Position numbers and translations under genes: made by a program. 16,538 nucleotides of DNA from Gammaproteobacteria bacterium (lineage in GTDB: Bacteria > Pseudomonadota > Gammaproteobacteria > Enterobacterales > Kangiellaceae), in contig JABXIW010000069.1 in assembly GCA_013372875.1 (NCBI GenBank), forward strand, positions 1 through 16,538, written 5' to 3'. The notes below the pieces were generated by a model that did no database searches, was not told the origin of the DNA, and saw only the letters and a list, made by a program, of their open reading frames with translations. Below, in pieces: positions 1 through 7,572 of this stretch (position 1 is its first letter; every line of letters starts with the position of its first letter).

Positions 1-60
1 CTCATTGAGCGCCTTTTTTGATCGTCAACAATGGCCCCCAATCAAAGCAATCAGGCTAAT

Positions 61-76
61 TGATAAAATAGAATCA
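61..76 (+). promoter_or_regulatory. Candidate extended -10 promoter for the MscS-type channel gene
   Basis: The sequence TGATAAAAT (61-69) matches an extended -10 element (TGnTATAAT-like). No good -35 hexamer is seen 16-18 bases upstream, which is tolerable for extended -10 promoters. Transcription would begin near 76, giving a leader of about 68 bases before the ATG at 144. The T-run after GAGCGCC at 7-19 resembles the 3' arm and U-tract of a terminator whose other half lies outside the window. Motif inspection only. Confidence 0.35.
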
Positions 77-143
77 TAGTCAATTTTGCCATCCCGCCCA
101 TTTCCGCTAAGATAAAGCCATCATTAAAAATAAAGCCACGACT

Positions 144-1211
144 ATGGATTGGATCTTAGAGTTTGAATGGGGGCAACTTATCGCCCCAACCGTAACCATC
201 ATCATTGGTATCGTTCTCTATAAATTGCTGCAAAGTTTCTTTAAAGCGCGAGAAAAAAGCTCGGACAGCGCCATTTTGCAAAAGCAGATCACCAGCTTTA
301 TTTTTATGCTGATATTTGTCATTGCCTTTGTATTGGCTTTGCCCATAAAAGACAGCTTACAAGGACAAATCATTGGCTTGATCGGTATTCTTTTATCTGC
401 CTCAATTGCATTAAGCTCAACTACCTTTCTGGGTAATTTAATGGCTGGAATCTGGCTGCGCTCAGTTAAGAATTTCCGCGTCGGTGATTTGATAGAAATT
501 GGCGATAATTTTGGCCGAGTGACTACTCGCGGTTTGTTTCATATTGAAGTGCAAAATCGGGAGCGGGACTTAATTACCCTACCGAACCTACATCTAGTGA
601 CCAATCCTGTGACTGTGATGCACAATAACGGCACTATAATTTCTACCGAAGTATCACTGGGCTACGATGTGGATCACAGCGTTATTGAACCTATTCTGAT
701 CCAAGCAGTAGAAGCTGCGGGGCTCGAAAATCCTTTCGTATATATCGAGTCGCTAGGTGACTTTTCAATTGTTTATAAAGTACATGGTTTGGTCAAAGAA
801 ATTAACACTCTACTTTCGGCGCGCTCAAACTTGAACGCTCATGTGCTCGATGCTTTGCACAAAGCCAATGTTGAAATTGTTTCACCGAGCTTTATGAACC
901 AGCGCCAAGTCAATGAGGATATTTTTATTCCTAAGCAAAAAGGCAAAAAAGGCCGGCTTAAAGTTGCCCCAGAAGAAGTTATTTTTGATAAAGCTGACCG
1001 CGCTGAAAAACTGGATGATTTGCGCAAAAAAGCGCAGGAACTTGAAGGTGAAATTCAGCAATTAAAATTAGATATTAAAGAAGAATCGGACACCGATAAA
1101 AAGCAGCAACTACAAGAACAGTTGGATAAGCTAGTTGATAAACAAGAACGCATTCATCAATATGTTAAAGAAAAATCCAAAGAGGTCAGTAAAGAAGGCA
1201 AAGATGATTAG
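144..1211 (+). CDS. MscS-family mechanosensitive ion channel with C-terminal coiled-coil extension
   Basis: A 355-residue small-conductance mechanosensitive channel protein of the inner membrane, expected to release solutes on hypo-osmotic shock. Hydrophobic segments lie at about residues 11-29, 50-67 and 74-104. The third is the pore-type helix, rich in Gly, Ala and Ser and ending in NLMAGIWL, followed by the family beta-domain motif FRVGDLIEIGDNFGRV (111-126) and a soluble alpha/beta domain to about 255. After SPSFMNQRQ (247-255) there is an unusual tail of some 90 residues. From about 283 to 345 it is highly charged with heptad-like Leu/Ile spacing, so a coiled coil is likely. E. coli MscS has 286 residues and no such tail. 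The start is the first in-frame ATG and puts the first helix near the N-terminus; its ribosome binding site is weak. It is monocistronic, with a terminator directly behind it. Family assignment is firm; gating behaviour and the tail's role are unknown. Confidence 0.9.
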   Translation: MDWILEFEWGQLIAPTVTIIIGIVLYKLLQSFFKAREKSSDSAILQKQITSFIFMLIFVIAFVLALPIKDSLQGQIIGLIGILLSASIALSSTTFLGNLMAGIWLRSVKNFRVGDLIEIGDNFGRVTTRGLFHIEVQNRERDLITLPNLHLVTNPVTVMHNNGTIISTEVSLGYDVDHSVIEPILIQAVEAAGLENPFVYIESLGDFSIVYKVHGLVKEINTLLSARSNLNAHVLDALHKANVEIVSPSFMNQRQVNEDIFIPKQKGKKGRLKVAPEEVIFDKADRAEKLDDLRKKAQELEGEIQQLKLDIKEESDTDKKQQLQEQLDKLVDKQERIHQYVKEKSKEVSKEGKDD

Positions 1212-1225
1212 ATAAGTTCAAACAT

Positions 1226-1252
1226 AAAGGGCCAGTTTAGCTGGTCTTTTTT
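1226..1252 (+). terminator. Intrinsic terminator after the MscS-type gene
   Basis: Arms AAAGGGCCAG (1226-1235) and CTGGTCTTTT (1241-1250), loop TTTAG, with two G-U pairs, run into a T-tract. It ends 15-40 bases after the channel's stop codon. The stop codon of the convergent lysoplasmalogenase gene lies in the T-tract, so the hairpin may serve both strands. Confidence 0.75.
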
Positions 1253-1895
1253 ATGTCCAATAATGTATCGCCGACAAGGTCAGTAAAGTTTGCGCTGAAA
1301 AATAAGTGGCCATCACATAAAACTGACCATATTTCAAAGGCTTAACAAACTTTCGCCATGCCAAAATAGCATCCGATATGGCAAATAAAATAGCACCTAG
1401 TAAGGCCAACTTAGTCATCAATGACATTTCCACAAGAAATAACGCGCTGGCAAAAAATAACATAGCGCCAATCGCCATAAAGTAAGCAACCACTGGCCAA
1501 AGGTATTTACCTAAATGCTTCCACAAAATCGCTAAGTAAATAATGCCAATAGGCAATAAAACCGCAGCTAGCCAACTAATATCATTGCCGATTAATCCTT
1601 GATAGAAAGCATACACATAACAAAGATGCGCTACTAGAAAGCTGACAAGCCCCGCAATAAACTTTTGTGGTCTGAGCATCAAGAAAATATCCCCAACCAG
1701 CGAAAAGACTAGCCCCAACAAAATCCATTGGTTATAACTCACCTCAAGATCGGCTTTTAACAACAGCAAGCCAATGATGAGCAACATGGTTAAGGGTTTA
1801 AACAAATAGGTCAAAGACCATTTTTGCTTGTAGTCCGCCACAATATGGGCCGTACCAGAAACGATAATCGCTGCGATAAAAAGTTGGATGATCAT
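1251..1895 (-). CDS. YhhN-family lysoplasmalogenase-like membrane protein
   Basis: A very hydrophobic protein of 214 residues from the ATG at 1895, or 221 from a TTG at 1916. YhhN/TMEM86 family members hydrolyse the vinyl-ether bond of lysoplasmalogens, and in bacteria the physiological substrate is often unclear. Family-typical motifs are visible in order: FKPLTM near the second helix, LVFSLVGDIFLML, FLVAHLCYVYAF, GAILFAISDAILAW and YFSAQTLLTLS. About eight membrane helices are expected. The conserved Asp of VGD and of SDA fit the family's proposed active site. Neither start has a clear Shine-Dalgarno sequence; the ATG is preferred because the TTG sits against the U-tract of the preceding gene's terminator. 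It lies downstream of the BI-1 gene in the same direction, but a terminator hairpin separates them, so expression must come from readthrough or from a promoter hidden in about 25 bases. Confidence 0.85.
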   Translation of the reverse strand: MIIQLFIAAIIVSGTAHIVADYKQKWSLTYLFKPLTMLLIIGLLLLKADLEVSYNQWILLGLVFSLVGDIFLMLRPQKFIAGLVSFLVAHLCYVYAFYQGLIGNDISWLAAVLLPIGIIYLAILWKHLGKYLWPVVAYFMAIGAMLFFASALFLVEMSLMTKLALLGAILFAISDAILAWRKFVKPLKYGQFYVMATYFSAQTLLTLSAIHYWT

Positions 1896-1916
1896 AGGTA
1901 TTATTAAAATTGGCAA

Positions 1917-1942
1917 AGAAAAAGCGACCTGAGTCGCTTTTA
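1917..1942 (-). terminator. Intrinsic terminator after the YccA-like gene
   Basis: A perfect hairpin with arms GCGAC (1924-1928) and GTCGC (1933-1937) and a four-base loop, extended by A/T pairs on both sides. In the minus direction it is followed by TTTTTCTTT. It lies between the stop codon of the BI-1/YccA gene and the start of the lysoplasmalogenase gene. Confidence 0.75.
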
Positions 1943-1959
1943 ATTCAAATGATTAAGCA

Positions 1960-2667
1960 TTAATCATTGCTAGACATAAAGATACGCAGAATGTACCAGA
2001 ACATCATGGCCACACTTGCGAACAATTGTAACGCCGCACCCACATAGCGATCTTCTGGGTAGTGATGCAATACATTAGAAGTGTCATATAGAATCGCCGC
2101 ACCAGCTAAGCCAACCATCGCCACGCTAAACCAGGTGCCTAAGTGGAAGCCAAAAATTAAAGACGCTACGATTGCTAAAATCGCTAAACCGCCGCCCCAC
2201 ATCAACATACCGCGCAAAAACGAAAAGTCTTTACGAGTATAGAATACGATAGCGGTCAAGATACCGAAGCCAACTAAAGTCACAATGGCAGCGCTTTGAA
2301 TAATATCCGCCATTCCAGCTGCAATCAGTAACATTGGCGCAAAAATAATCGCTTCAGCAATAATAAAGCCAATCAAACTCGAATATTGAGTTACTTTGGA
2401 CTGCGAACTATGAGCTAAGTGGGTAGCTATCCAGCTAGCAGCTACAAAGCCACCAAATAAAGCCATCCAACCATAACTAAATTGCGAAATGAAAATAAGA
2501 ATCTTCTCAGAAATACCTGATTGATAGAAATAAACACTGATTAAGGTGAACGCAACGATTGACGCTAACAAGTGGTTATAGGTTTTAGTGATAAAAGCAC
2601 TACGACGGTCAACGCTCACACGGCTGACGGGAGTGCGGTAGGCATCATTTACATCTTCGTAACTCAT
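1960..2667 (-). CDS. Bax inhibitor-1 / YccA-family inner-membrane protein
   Basis: A 235-residue protein with about seven membrane helices (approximately 31-48, 53-75, 94-118, 120-143, 153-175, 178-194, 208-230) and a short polar N-terminus. The blocks TRKDFSFLRGMLM (144-156) and AILYDTSNVLHH (191-202, including the family's conserved Asp 195) resemble E. coli YccA more than YbhL. YccA binds the FtsH protease and the HflKC complex and modulates membrane protein turnover. Other BI-1 family members are pH-sensitive calcium leak channels. The ATG has a strong Shine-Dalgarno sequence, AAAGGAG, six bases upstream, and a good sigma-70 promoter lies ahead of it. A terminator follows, so the unit is probably monocistronic. 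The YccA subfamily placement is from remembered motifs, not an alignment. Confidence 0.88.
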   Translation of the reverse strand: MSYEDVNDAYRTPVSRVSVDRRSAFITKTYNHLLASIVAFTLISVYFYQSGISEKILIFISQFSYGWMALFGGFVAASWIATHLAHSSQSKVTQYSSLIGFIIAEAIIFAPMLLIAAGMADIIQSAAIVTLVGFGILTAIVFYTRKDFSFLRGMLMWGGGLAILAIVASLIFGFHLGTWFSVAMVGLAGAAILYDTSNVLHHYPEDRYVGAALQLFASVAMMFWYILRIFMSSND

Positions 2668-2697
2668 TGATTACTCCTTTGCGAAACTTATGGTTTT

Positions 2698-2725
2698 AAT
2701 ATAAAGGTTTTTGTTGTTATTTCAA
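2698..2725 (-). promoter_or_regulatory. Sigma-70 type promoter of the YccA-like gene
   Basis: On the minus strand a -35 box TTGAAA (2725-2720) and a -10 box TATATT (2703-2698) are separated by 16 bases. Each differs from consensus at only one position. The expected start site near 2691 gives a 5' leader of about 24 bases containing AAAGGAG. Confidence 0.6.
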
Positions 2726-2753
2726 TTATCCAGCTTTATTCCTAGCAAACAGC

Positions 2754-3221
2754 TTAGAACGGAATATCGTCATCAAAATCATCATCCACTGGCGGCGCTA
2801 CTGGCGCTTGCTGTGGCTTTTGCTGTGGCGCACCGCCACCTTGACCACCAAATGCGGCCTCACCACCACCTTGACGGCCGCCTAACATTTGCATCACGCC
2901 ATTAAAATCTAATACCACTTCTGTTGTGTAACGATCAGCGCCTGACTGATCTTGCCATTTACGGGTTTGCAATTTACCTTCTAAATAAACTTGCGAACCT
3001 TTACGCAAATATTCGCCAGCAATTTCTGCTAATTTGCCGAAAATCACCACACGATGCCATTCGGTTTTCTCTTGTTGCTGACCAGTATTCTTATCTTTCC
3101 AAGTTTCTGAGGTTGCCAAGGTCAAGTTAGCAATGGCACGGCCATCTGGCGTATAACGCACTTCTGGATCTTTACCTAAATTACCCACTAAAATTACTTT
3201 ATTAATGCCACGACTGGCCAT
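2754..3221 (-). CDS. ssb: Single-stranded DNA-binding protein SSB
   Basis: A 155-residue SSB that coats single-stranded DNA as a homotetramer in replication, recombination and repair. Residues 1 to about 110 form the OB fold, beginning [20 protein letters not shown] and containing the typical [16 protein letters not shown] and [15 protein letters not shown] blocks. Residues 112-145 are a flexible linker rich in Gly, Gln and Pro. The C-terminal acidic tip [10 protein letters not shown] is the conserved docking peptide for partners such as RecO, RecQ, PriA and exonuclease I. The ATG is preceded by GGAGG four bases upstream. It is divergent from uvrA, as in E. coli. Identification is secure. Confidence 0.98.
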   Translation of the reverse strand: MASRGINKVILVGNLGKDPEVRYTPDGRAIANLTLATSETWKDKNTGQQQEKTEWHRVVIFGKLAEIAGEYLRKGSQVYLEGKLQTRKWQDQSGADRYTTEVVLDFNGVMQMLGGRQGGGEAAFGGQGGGAPQQKPQQAPVAPPVDDDFDDDIPF

Positions 3222-3471
3222 ATTGCCTCCAAATTCTTTTTTATTTCAATCACTTATAACTGCAATTAACGGCTTTATAATTATGATTGGGCGTATTTCT
3301 AAAATTTCAATCGCACTATCTTAGCTGCTTTTGGCGATGAAAGGTAGCCTTTGATCTGCTGCTTCAATATATCCAATTCTAGTCATAACTGCTTTAGCCA
3401 AAGGCTAGCAACCCATTGGTTAATTTCTATTCTATTTGTCAGCCAATTCGCTAATAAAAGTGCTTCAGGCG

Positions 3472-3500
3472 TTTAGTCTAAAGCCAAAAAGCGTTATAGT
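3472..3500 (+). promoter_or_regulatory. Candidate uvrA promoter
   Basis: A -10 hexamer TATAGT (3495-3500) has five of six consensus bases. It is paired at 17 bases with a weak -35, TTTAGT (3472-3477). The predicted start near 3507 would give a leader of about 57 bases that contains the TTGGCC/GGCCAA inverted repeat. Confidence 0.4.
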
Positions 3501-3512
3501 AACGGGTTCGTT

Positions 3513-3533
3513 TTGGCCTTGTCTTATGGCCAA
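3513..3533. repeat. Inverted repeat in the uvrA leader
   Basis: Perfect 6-base arms TTGGCC (3513-3518) and GGCCAA (3528-3533) are separated by nine bases. The repeat lies between the candidate -10 box and the uvrA ATG, where a repressor site or an RNA hairpin could act. No known regulator is assigned. Confidence 0.4.
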
Positions 3534-3563
3534 TTTAACCTGAAAAATTTTGGCGAAGACTCA

Positions 3564-6389
3564 ATGGATACCATCGAAATACGCGGCGCAAAAACTCATA
3601 ATTTAAAGAATGTCGATCTGACTTTACCTCGCGATAAGCTGATTGTTATTACTGGTTTATCAGGCTCTGGTAAGTCCTCACTTGCCTTTGATACCTTGTA
3701 TGCCGAAGGTCAGCGACGCTACGTAGAGTCTTTGTCGGCTTATGCGCGCCAGTTTTTATCACTAATGGAAAAGCCCGATGTGGATCATATCGAGGGTTTG
3801 TCGCCAGCCATTTCGATTGAGCAAAAGTCCACTTCACACAATCCACGCTCAACCGTGGGTACCATTACAGAAATTTATGACTATCTGCGCCTTTTGTTCG
3901 CAAGAGTCGGTACGCCCCACTGCCCCGATCATCATTTGCCACTAGAAGCCCAGACGGTTTCGCAGATGGTGGATTTGGTACTAGAACAACCTGAAGGCAG
4001 TAAGTTAATGCTATTGTCGCCAGTGGTGCAAAACCGCAAAGGCGAGCATGTACAGCTGATCCAAGAACTACAAGCTAAAGGCTTTGTGCGCGCTCGTATT
4101 GATGGCAAGGTTTGTGATCTAGCCGAAGCGCCAGAGCTAGATCTCTATAAAAAGCACACCATTGAAGTAGTGGTGGATCGCTTTAAAGTCAAAGCAGGCT
4201 TGCAACAACGCTTGGCGGAATCCTTTGAAACCGCGCTAGAGCTGGCCGAAGGGATCGCTCGCGTGGCACATATGGACGAAGATCCAAACTTCGAAGAAAT
4301 GGTCTTTTCCGCCAAATACGCCTGCCCTACTTGTGGTCACTCAATCCCTGAATTAGAGCCGCGGATCTTTTCTTTCAACAATCCAGCGGGCGCTTGCCAA
4401 ACTTGTGATGGCTTGGGTGTGGACCAATTCTTCGATCCTGAAAAAATTATCACCAATGATGAAGTGTCATTGGCGGGCGGCGCTATTCGTGGCTGGGATC
4501 GCCGCAACGTCTATTATTTCCATATGCTGAAATCCCTAGCCAAGCATTATGATTTTGATATTGAAGCGCCTTGGTCTTCGCTTTCGAAAAAAATCCAAAA
4601 GGTGATTTTGTTCGGCAGCGGCCGCACCGAAATTGAATTTGAGTATAACAATGACAAGGGCGCAGTTTATCGTCGCACTCACACTTTTGAGGGTATTATC
4701 CCTAACATGCAGCGCCGCTTCCGCGAGACTGAATCGGGTGCGGTGCGCGATGACCTCATCAAATACATGACCACTCAGTCTTGTAATGACTGTGATGGCA
4801 CACGTTTGAATGAAGATTCGCGTAATGTTTTGATCGAAGGCACTGCGATTCATCAGGTCACGCGCTGGTCGATAGAAGATGCTTTTAACTATTTTGCCAA
4901 ACTCAGCCTGCCTGGAAAACGCGGTGAAATTGCGGCAAAAGTACTCAAAGAAATTGGCGATCGCTTGAGTTTCTTGGTCAATGTGGGCTTGGACTACTTA
5001 ACCATGGAGCGCAGCGCCGATACCCTTTCTGGCGGTGAAGCTCAGCGGATCCGATTGGCCAGTCAGATTGGCGCTGGCCTCGTGGGCGTCATGTACATTC
5101 TGGATGAGCCTTCAATTGGTTTGCATCAGCGCGACAATGATCGCTTACTAAAGACCCTGACTCATTTACGCGATCTGGGTAATACGGTGATCGTGGTAGA
5201 GCACGATGAAGACGCCATTCGTGCGGCTGATTTTATTGTGGATATTGGTCCTGGTGCGGGCGTGCATGGCGGTGAAATCGTTGGTAAAGGCTCGTTAGCG
5301 CAAATCAAGAAAAACAAAAATTCCCTTACTGCTCAATACCTTACAGGCGCTAAAGAAATCTCCGTGCCAAAAGAGCGAACGCCTTTTGATAAAAAGAAAA
5401 CCATTCAGCTTAAAGGCGCCCAAGGTAATAACCTTAATAGCGTTAATTTAGAGGTTCCGGTGGGCTTGATGACTTGTGTTACTGGTGTTTCAGGCTCGGG
5501 GAAATCTACTCTGATAAACGATACCCTCTATCCGATTGTGGCTAAAGAGATTAACCGCTCTAGCTTACAAGCCAAGACTTATGGCTCGATTGCCGGTTTA
5601 GAGCATATCGATAAAGTTGTTGATATTGACCAAAGCCCAATTGGCCGAACTCCGCGTTCTAATCCAGCCACTTACACGGGTATTTTCACACCCATTCGTG
5701 AGCTATTTGCCGGTACTCAAGAGTCTCGCGCGCGTGGTTATAAGCCTGGGCGCTTTAGTTTCAACGTTAAAGGCGGTCGCTGCGAAGCCTGTCAGGGCGA
5801 TGGCGTGATCAAGGTTGAGATGCACTTTCTGCCCGATGTCTATGTGGCTTGTGATGTCTGTAAGGGCAAGCGTTATAACCGCGAAACTTTGGAAATTACC
5901 TACAAAGGCAAAAATATTCATGAAGTGTTGGAACTAACGGTTGAAGATGCGCGCGAATACTTTGATGCCATTCCTGTCATAGCGCGTAAATTACAAACCT
6001 TAATTGATGTGGGTCTTTCCTATATCAAACTTGGTCAATCGGCCACTACCCTGTCTGGCGGTGAAGCGCAACGAGTTAAACTGTCGCGCGAATTGTCCAA
6101 ACGCGATACAGGTAAAACCTTGTATATTCTGGATGAACCGACTACGGGCTTACACTTCCATGACGTCAATCAGTTATTGCAAGTCCTGCATCGATTGCGC
6201 GATCATGGCAATACCTTGATTGTTATTGAGCATAATCTCGATGTGATTAAAACCGCCGACTGGATTGTGGATCTTGGCCCCGAAGGTGGCAGTAAAGGCG
6301 GTCAAATTATCGCCACCGGCACACCAGAAAAGGTAGCCAAAACCAAAGGTTCATTTACGGGTAAATATTTAAAGCCGATGTTGCGCTAA
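3564..6389 (+). CDS. uvrA: UvrABC excinuclease subunit A
   Basis: A 941-residue UvrA (E. coli 940), the damage-recognition ATPase of nucleotide excision repair, which forms a dimer and loads UvrB on lesions. It has two ABC ATPase halves: Walker [10 protein letters not shown] (31-39) and GVSGSGKST (641-649), and signatures LSGGEAQR at about 488-495 and 830-837. Two zinc modules are intact: C254/C257 with C278/C281, and C740/C743 with C763/C766. [14 protein letters not shown] and [14 protein letters not shown] follow the signatures as Walker B and D-loop segments. The ATG at 3564 is chosen because [16 protein letters not shown] aligns with the UvrA N-terminus; an in-frame TTG at 3513 would add 17 atypical residues and sits inside the leader repeat. 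The ribosome binding site is weak. No terminator is evident after the stop. Confidence 0.98.
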   Translation: MDTIEIRGAKTHNLKNVDLTLPRDKLIVITGLSGSGKSSLAFDTLYAEGQRRYVESLSAYARQFLSLMEKPDVDHIEGLSPAISIEQKSTSHNPRSTVGTITEIYDYLRLLFARVGTPHCPDHHLPLEAQTVSQMVDLVLEQPEGSKLMLLSPVVQNRKGEHVQLIQELQAKGFVRARIDGKVCDLAEAPELDLYKKHTIEVVVDRFKVKAGLQQRLAESFETALELAEGIARVAHMDEDPNFEEMVFSAKYACPTCGHSIPELEPRIFSFNNPAGACQTCDGLGVDQFFDPEKIITNDEVSLAGGAIRGWDRRNVYYFHMLKSLAKHYDFDIEAPWSSLSKKIQKVILFGSGRTEIEFEYNNDKGAVYRRTHTFEGIIPNMQRRFRETESGAVRDDLIKYMTTQSCNDCDGTRLNEDSRNVLIEGTAIHQVTRWSIEDAFNYFAKLSLPGKRGEIAAKVLKEIGDRLSFLVNVGLDYLTMERSADTLSGGEAQRIRLASQIGAGLVGVMYILDEPSIGLHQRDNDRLLKTLTHLRDLGNTVIVVEHDEDAIRAADFIVDIGPGAGVHGGEIVGKGSLAQIKKNKNSLTAQYLTGAKEISVPKERTPFDKKKTIQLKGAQGNNLNSVNLEVPVGLMTCVTGVSGSGKSTLINDTLYPIVAKEINRSSLQAKTYGSIAGLEHIDKVVDIDQSPIGRTPRSNPATYTGIFTPIRELFAGTQESRARGYKPGRFSFNVKGGRCEACQGDGVIKVEMHFLPDVYVACDVCKGKRYNRETLEITYKGKNIHEVLELTVEDAREYFDAIPVIARKLQTLIDVGLSYIKLGQSATTLSGGEAQRVKLSRELSKRDTGKTLYILDEPTTGLHFHDVNQLLQVLHRLRDHGNTLIVIEHNLDVIKTADWIVDLGPEGGSKGGQIIATGTPEKVAKTKGSFTGKYLKPMLR

Positions 6390-6449
6390 TATATAAACCA
6401 TAGGTAAGTTTTTCTAATGAGTTATACTGATTTCTCCTTGTTCAATAAA

Positions 6450-7129
6450 ATGGTGACAATATTAAAAGTTTAGTCTTTTTTTTATTATTTTTAACCTTAG
6501 CTTCTTGTGGTACATATGAGATAAGCCCACAAAAGTTTATTAAGATAAATAGCGAGAAGCAGATAAAAAATATTCTGGTGAATATTTTTCATTATGAAAA
6601 AAGTTGCTCCGTTATGTATCATGAAGGTATGGATGGGAAAAGAGATTTTGACCTATTCCTGTTGGTAAACTCCGATAGTGAAATAATAATACCCAAAACC
6701 AAACTCACTATGGGCTGTAATAGAAAAGCTGAACACCTCGATAAACTACACATTTCATTGATTCACCCTTTGATACAGGAAGAAATTTTTTCTTTGCCAC
6801 TAGATTCAAAAACTTACAGCTTCAAACTATCTCTTGCAGATGTGGAAAGTAGAGCTAATTATATCAATCAATATATAGCTAGTTTCGACGAGGATGAATC
6901 GCAAAAGCACTTAAAAATACTTAATTTAGTTATATTGAGTATCCATAAATATAAAGATTCTTTAATAGAGGGGTGTATAAATAAGACATCCAAAATAAAG
7001 TGCTTTCAAGATATATATTCATTTGAAAAGCCTGTATTACAAAAGCACTATGAACATCTAATTTCAAGATTAAACTTAAGCTATGTAGAGAAATCGCAAT
7101 TGAAAAATAAACTAATAGAAGCTTTATGA
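6450..7129 (+). CDS. Putative lipoprotein gene with an apparent -1 frame disruption in the signal peptide
   Basis: The body is an unrecognised protein in an AT-rich stretch. Read back from the stop at 7129, its frame is open to about 6444 and encodes SLVFFLLFLTLASC, a lipoprotein signal with lipobox LASC (Cys codon 6506-6508), but has no ATG, GTG or TTG before it. The ATG at 6450 gives MVTILK in the neighbouring frame and then stops at TAG (6471-6473). One extra A in the AAAA run at 6464-6467 would join the two into a 226-residue lipoprotein with a 207-residue mature part. So this is a sequencing or assembly error, a real inactivating deletion, or frameshifting on the A run. A GTG at 6578 would start a 183-residue form lacking the signal; it has no ribosome binding site. 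The mature part has several Cys residues (GC at 69-70 of the lipidated form's region, EGCINK, KCF) and mixed helical character. TATACT at 6423-6428 could be its -10. Function unknown. Confidence 0.6.
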
Positions 7130-7179
7130 AAGACTGCCTAAAGTATTCTCAAATGACTCCGACCCATTCGCCCCCATTC

Positions 7180-7220
7180 AAAAATAAAAAGCCCCACCTG
7201 GGGTAGTTAGGCAGGGCTTT
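7180..7220 (-). terminator. Intrinsic terminator of the micropeptide gene
   Basis: In the minus direction the arms AAAGCCCTGCC (7220-7210) and GGTGGGGCTTT (7198-7188) pair over 11 bases with two G-U pairs, around an 11-base loop. They are followed by TTATTTTT-like T-rich sequence (to 7180). Read on the plus strand the G-U pairs become A-C mismatches and the T-tract is only three bases, so the element is oriented for the minus-strand gene. Confidence 0.75.
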
Positions 7221-7232
7221 CGTTACTTCCTT

Positions 7233-7313
7233 TTAAGCCAGTAGCATCACTAATGAAACGAGTATAACCGTTGCTATTACTAGCAGCGTTAGCTGTTCTA
7301 AATACTCTTCCAT
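7233..7313 (-). CDS. 26-residue single-span membrane micropeptide
   Basis: This short ORF begins at ATG (7313-7311), encodes MEEYLEQ followed by 19 almost wholly hydrophobic residues (Leu, Val, Ile, Ala, Met with two Thr and one Ser), and ends at TAA (7235-7233). A near-perfect Shine-Dalgarno sequence TAAGGAG (7326-7320) lies six bases upstream. A TATGAT -10 box lies 36 bases upstream and an intrinsic terminator begins 13 bases after the stop. Together these make a complete small transcription unit. The peptide would form one transmembrane helix with an acidic N-terminus and no Lys or Arg. That is unlike the basic type I toxins (TisB, Ibs) and more like small accessory subunits or modulators of membrane complexes. 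I do not recognise it as CydX, KdpF, AcrZ, MgtS or another named small protein. Confidence 0.65.
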   Translation of the reverse strand: MEEYLEQLTLLVIATVILVSLVMLLA

Positions 7314-7348
7314 AGCTTTCTCCTTAGTTACTTATTGAAGGTGAGCTC

Positions 7349-7381
7349 ATCATAGATTCTGTTAATGACAATCAGATGTCA
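7349..7381 (-). promoter_or_regulatory. Candidate promoter and operator of the micropeptide gene
   Basis: On the minus strand TATGAT (7354-7349) is a good -10 hexamer; the -35 is poor. Eleven bases upstream lies a perfect palindrome, TGACA-N6-TGTCA (7366-7381), which would overlap the spacer and -35 region. That is the usual place for a repressor or activator site. The start site would be near 7342, giving a leader of about 29 bases. No regulator is assigned. Confidence 0.4.
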
Positions 7382-7572
7382 GTTCAGTGATACCTGTATG
7401 AAGTCAGAATCCGCTATCACCATAAGGACTTTATCAACCTCAAGACCTATATAAACTTCAAGATCTGCTGAATTGTTTATATTCCGTTACATTTTGCCGT
7501 TGAGGCTTGGCGCGGATATTGGTACAAAGAGTGTTGATATTTTTTAGAACGTCTATTACCCGTGGGGAAATC

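Larger units (their letters stand above)
3222..3563. promoter_or_regulatory. Divergent ssb-uvrA intergenic region
   Basis: This 342-base non-coding region must hold promoters for ssb (leftward) and uvrA (rightward). For ssb a weak candidate is TTGAAA with a CATAAT-like -10 about 19 bases on, on the minus strand around 3280-3325. Small perfect inverted repeats are AAAGG-TAG-CCTTT (3340-3352), TAGCC-AAA-GGCTA (3395-3407) and TTGGCC-N9-GGCCAA (3513-3533). No CTGT-N8-ACAG LexA box was found on either strand, although E. coli has one here. No ORF with a ribosome binding site was seen. Confidence 0.5.
7130..7572. other. Long intergenic region holding a micro-gene
   Basis: There is no conventional ORF across these 443 bases. 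On the minus strand it contains, in transcription order, a palindrome and -10 box (7381-7349), a 26-codon gene (7313-7233) and its terminator (7220-7180). The right part, about 7390-7572, precedes the metalloprotease and must hold its promoter. A candidate is TTGCCG (7495-7500) and TATTGG (7518-7523) with a 17-base spacer, but it is weak. CAAGA(C/T)CT occurs twice, at about 7441 and 7460, near TATATAAA. Confidence 0.4.

Noticed and set aside
2711..2905. Plus-strand ORF opposite ssb, rich in His and Ala
   Set aside because: It is the antisense of the low-complexity Gly/Gln/Pro linker and acidic tail of SSB.
3513..3563. Upstream TTG start extending uvrA by 17 residues
   Set aside because: The UvrA N-terminus aligns with the ATG at 3564; the extension is atypical and lies within a leader inverted repeat.
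7191..7220. The 7180-7220 hairpin as terminator of the upstream plus-strand lipoprotein gene
   Set aside because: In that direction two pairs become A-C mismatches and only three T follow. It fits the minus-strand micro-gene much better, though weak dual use is possible.
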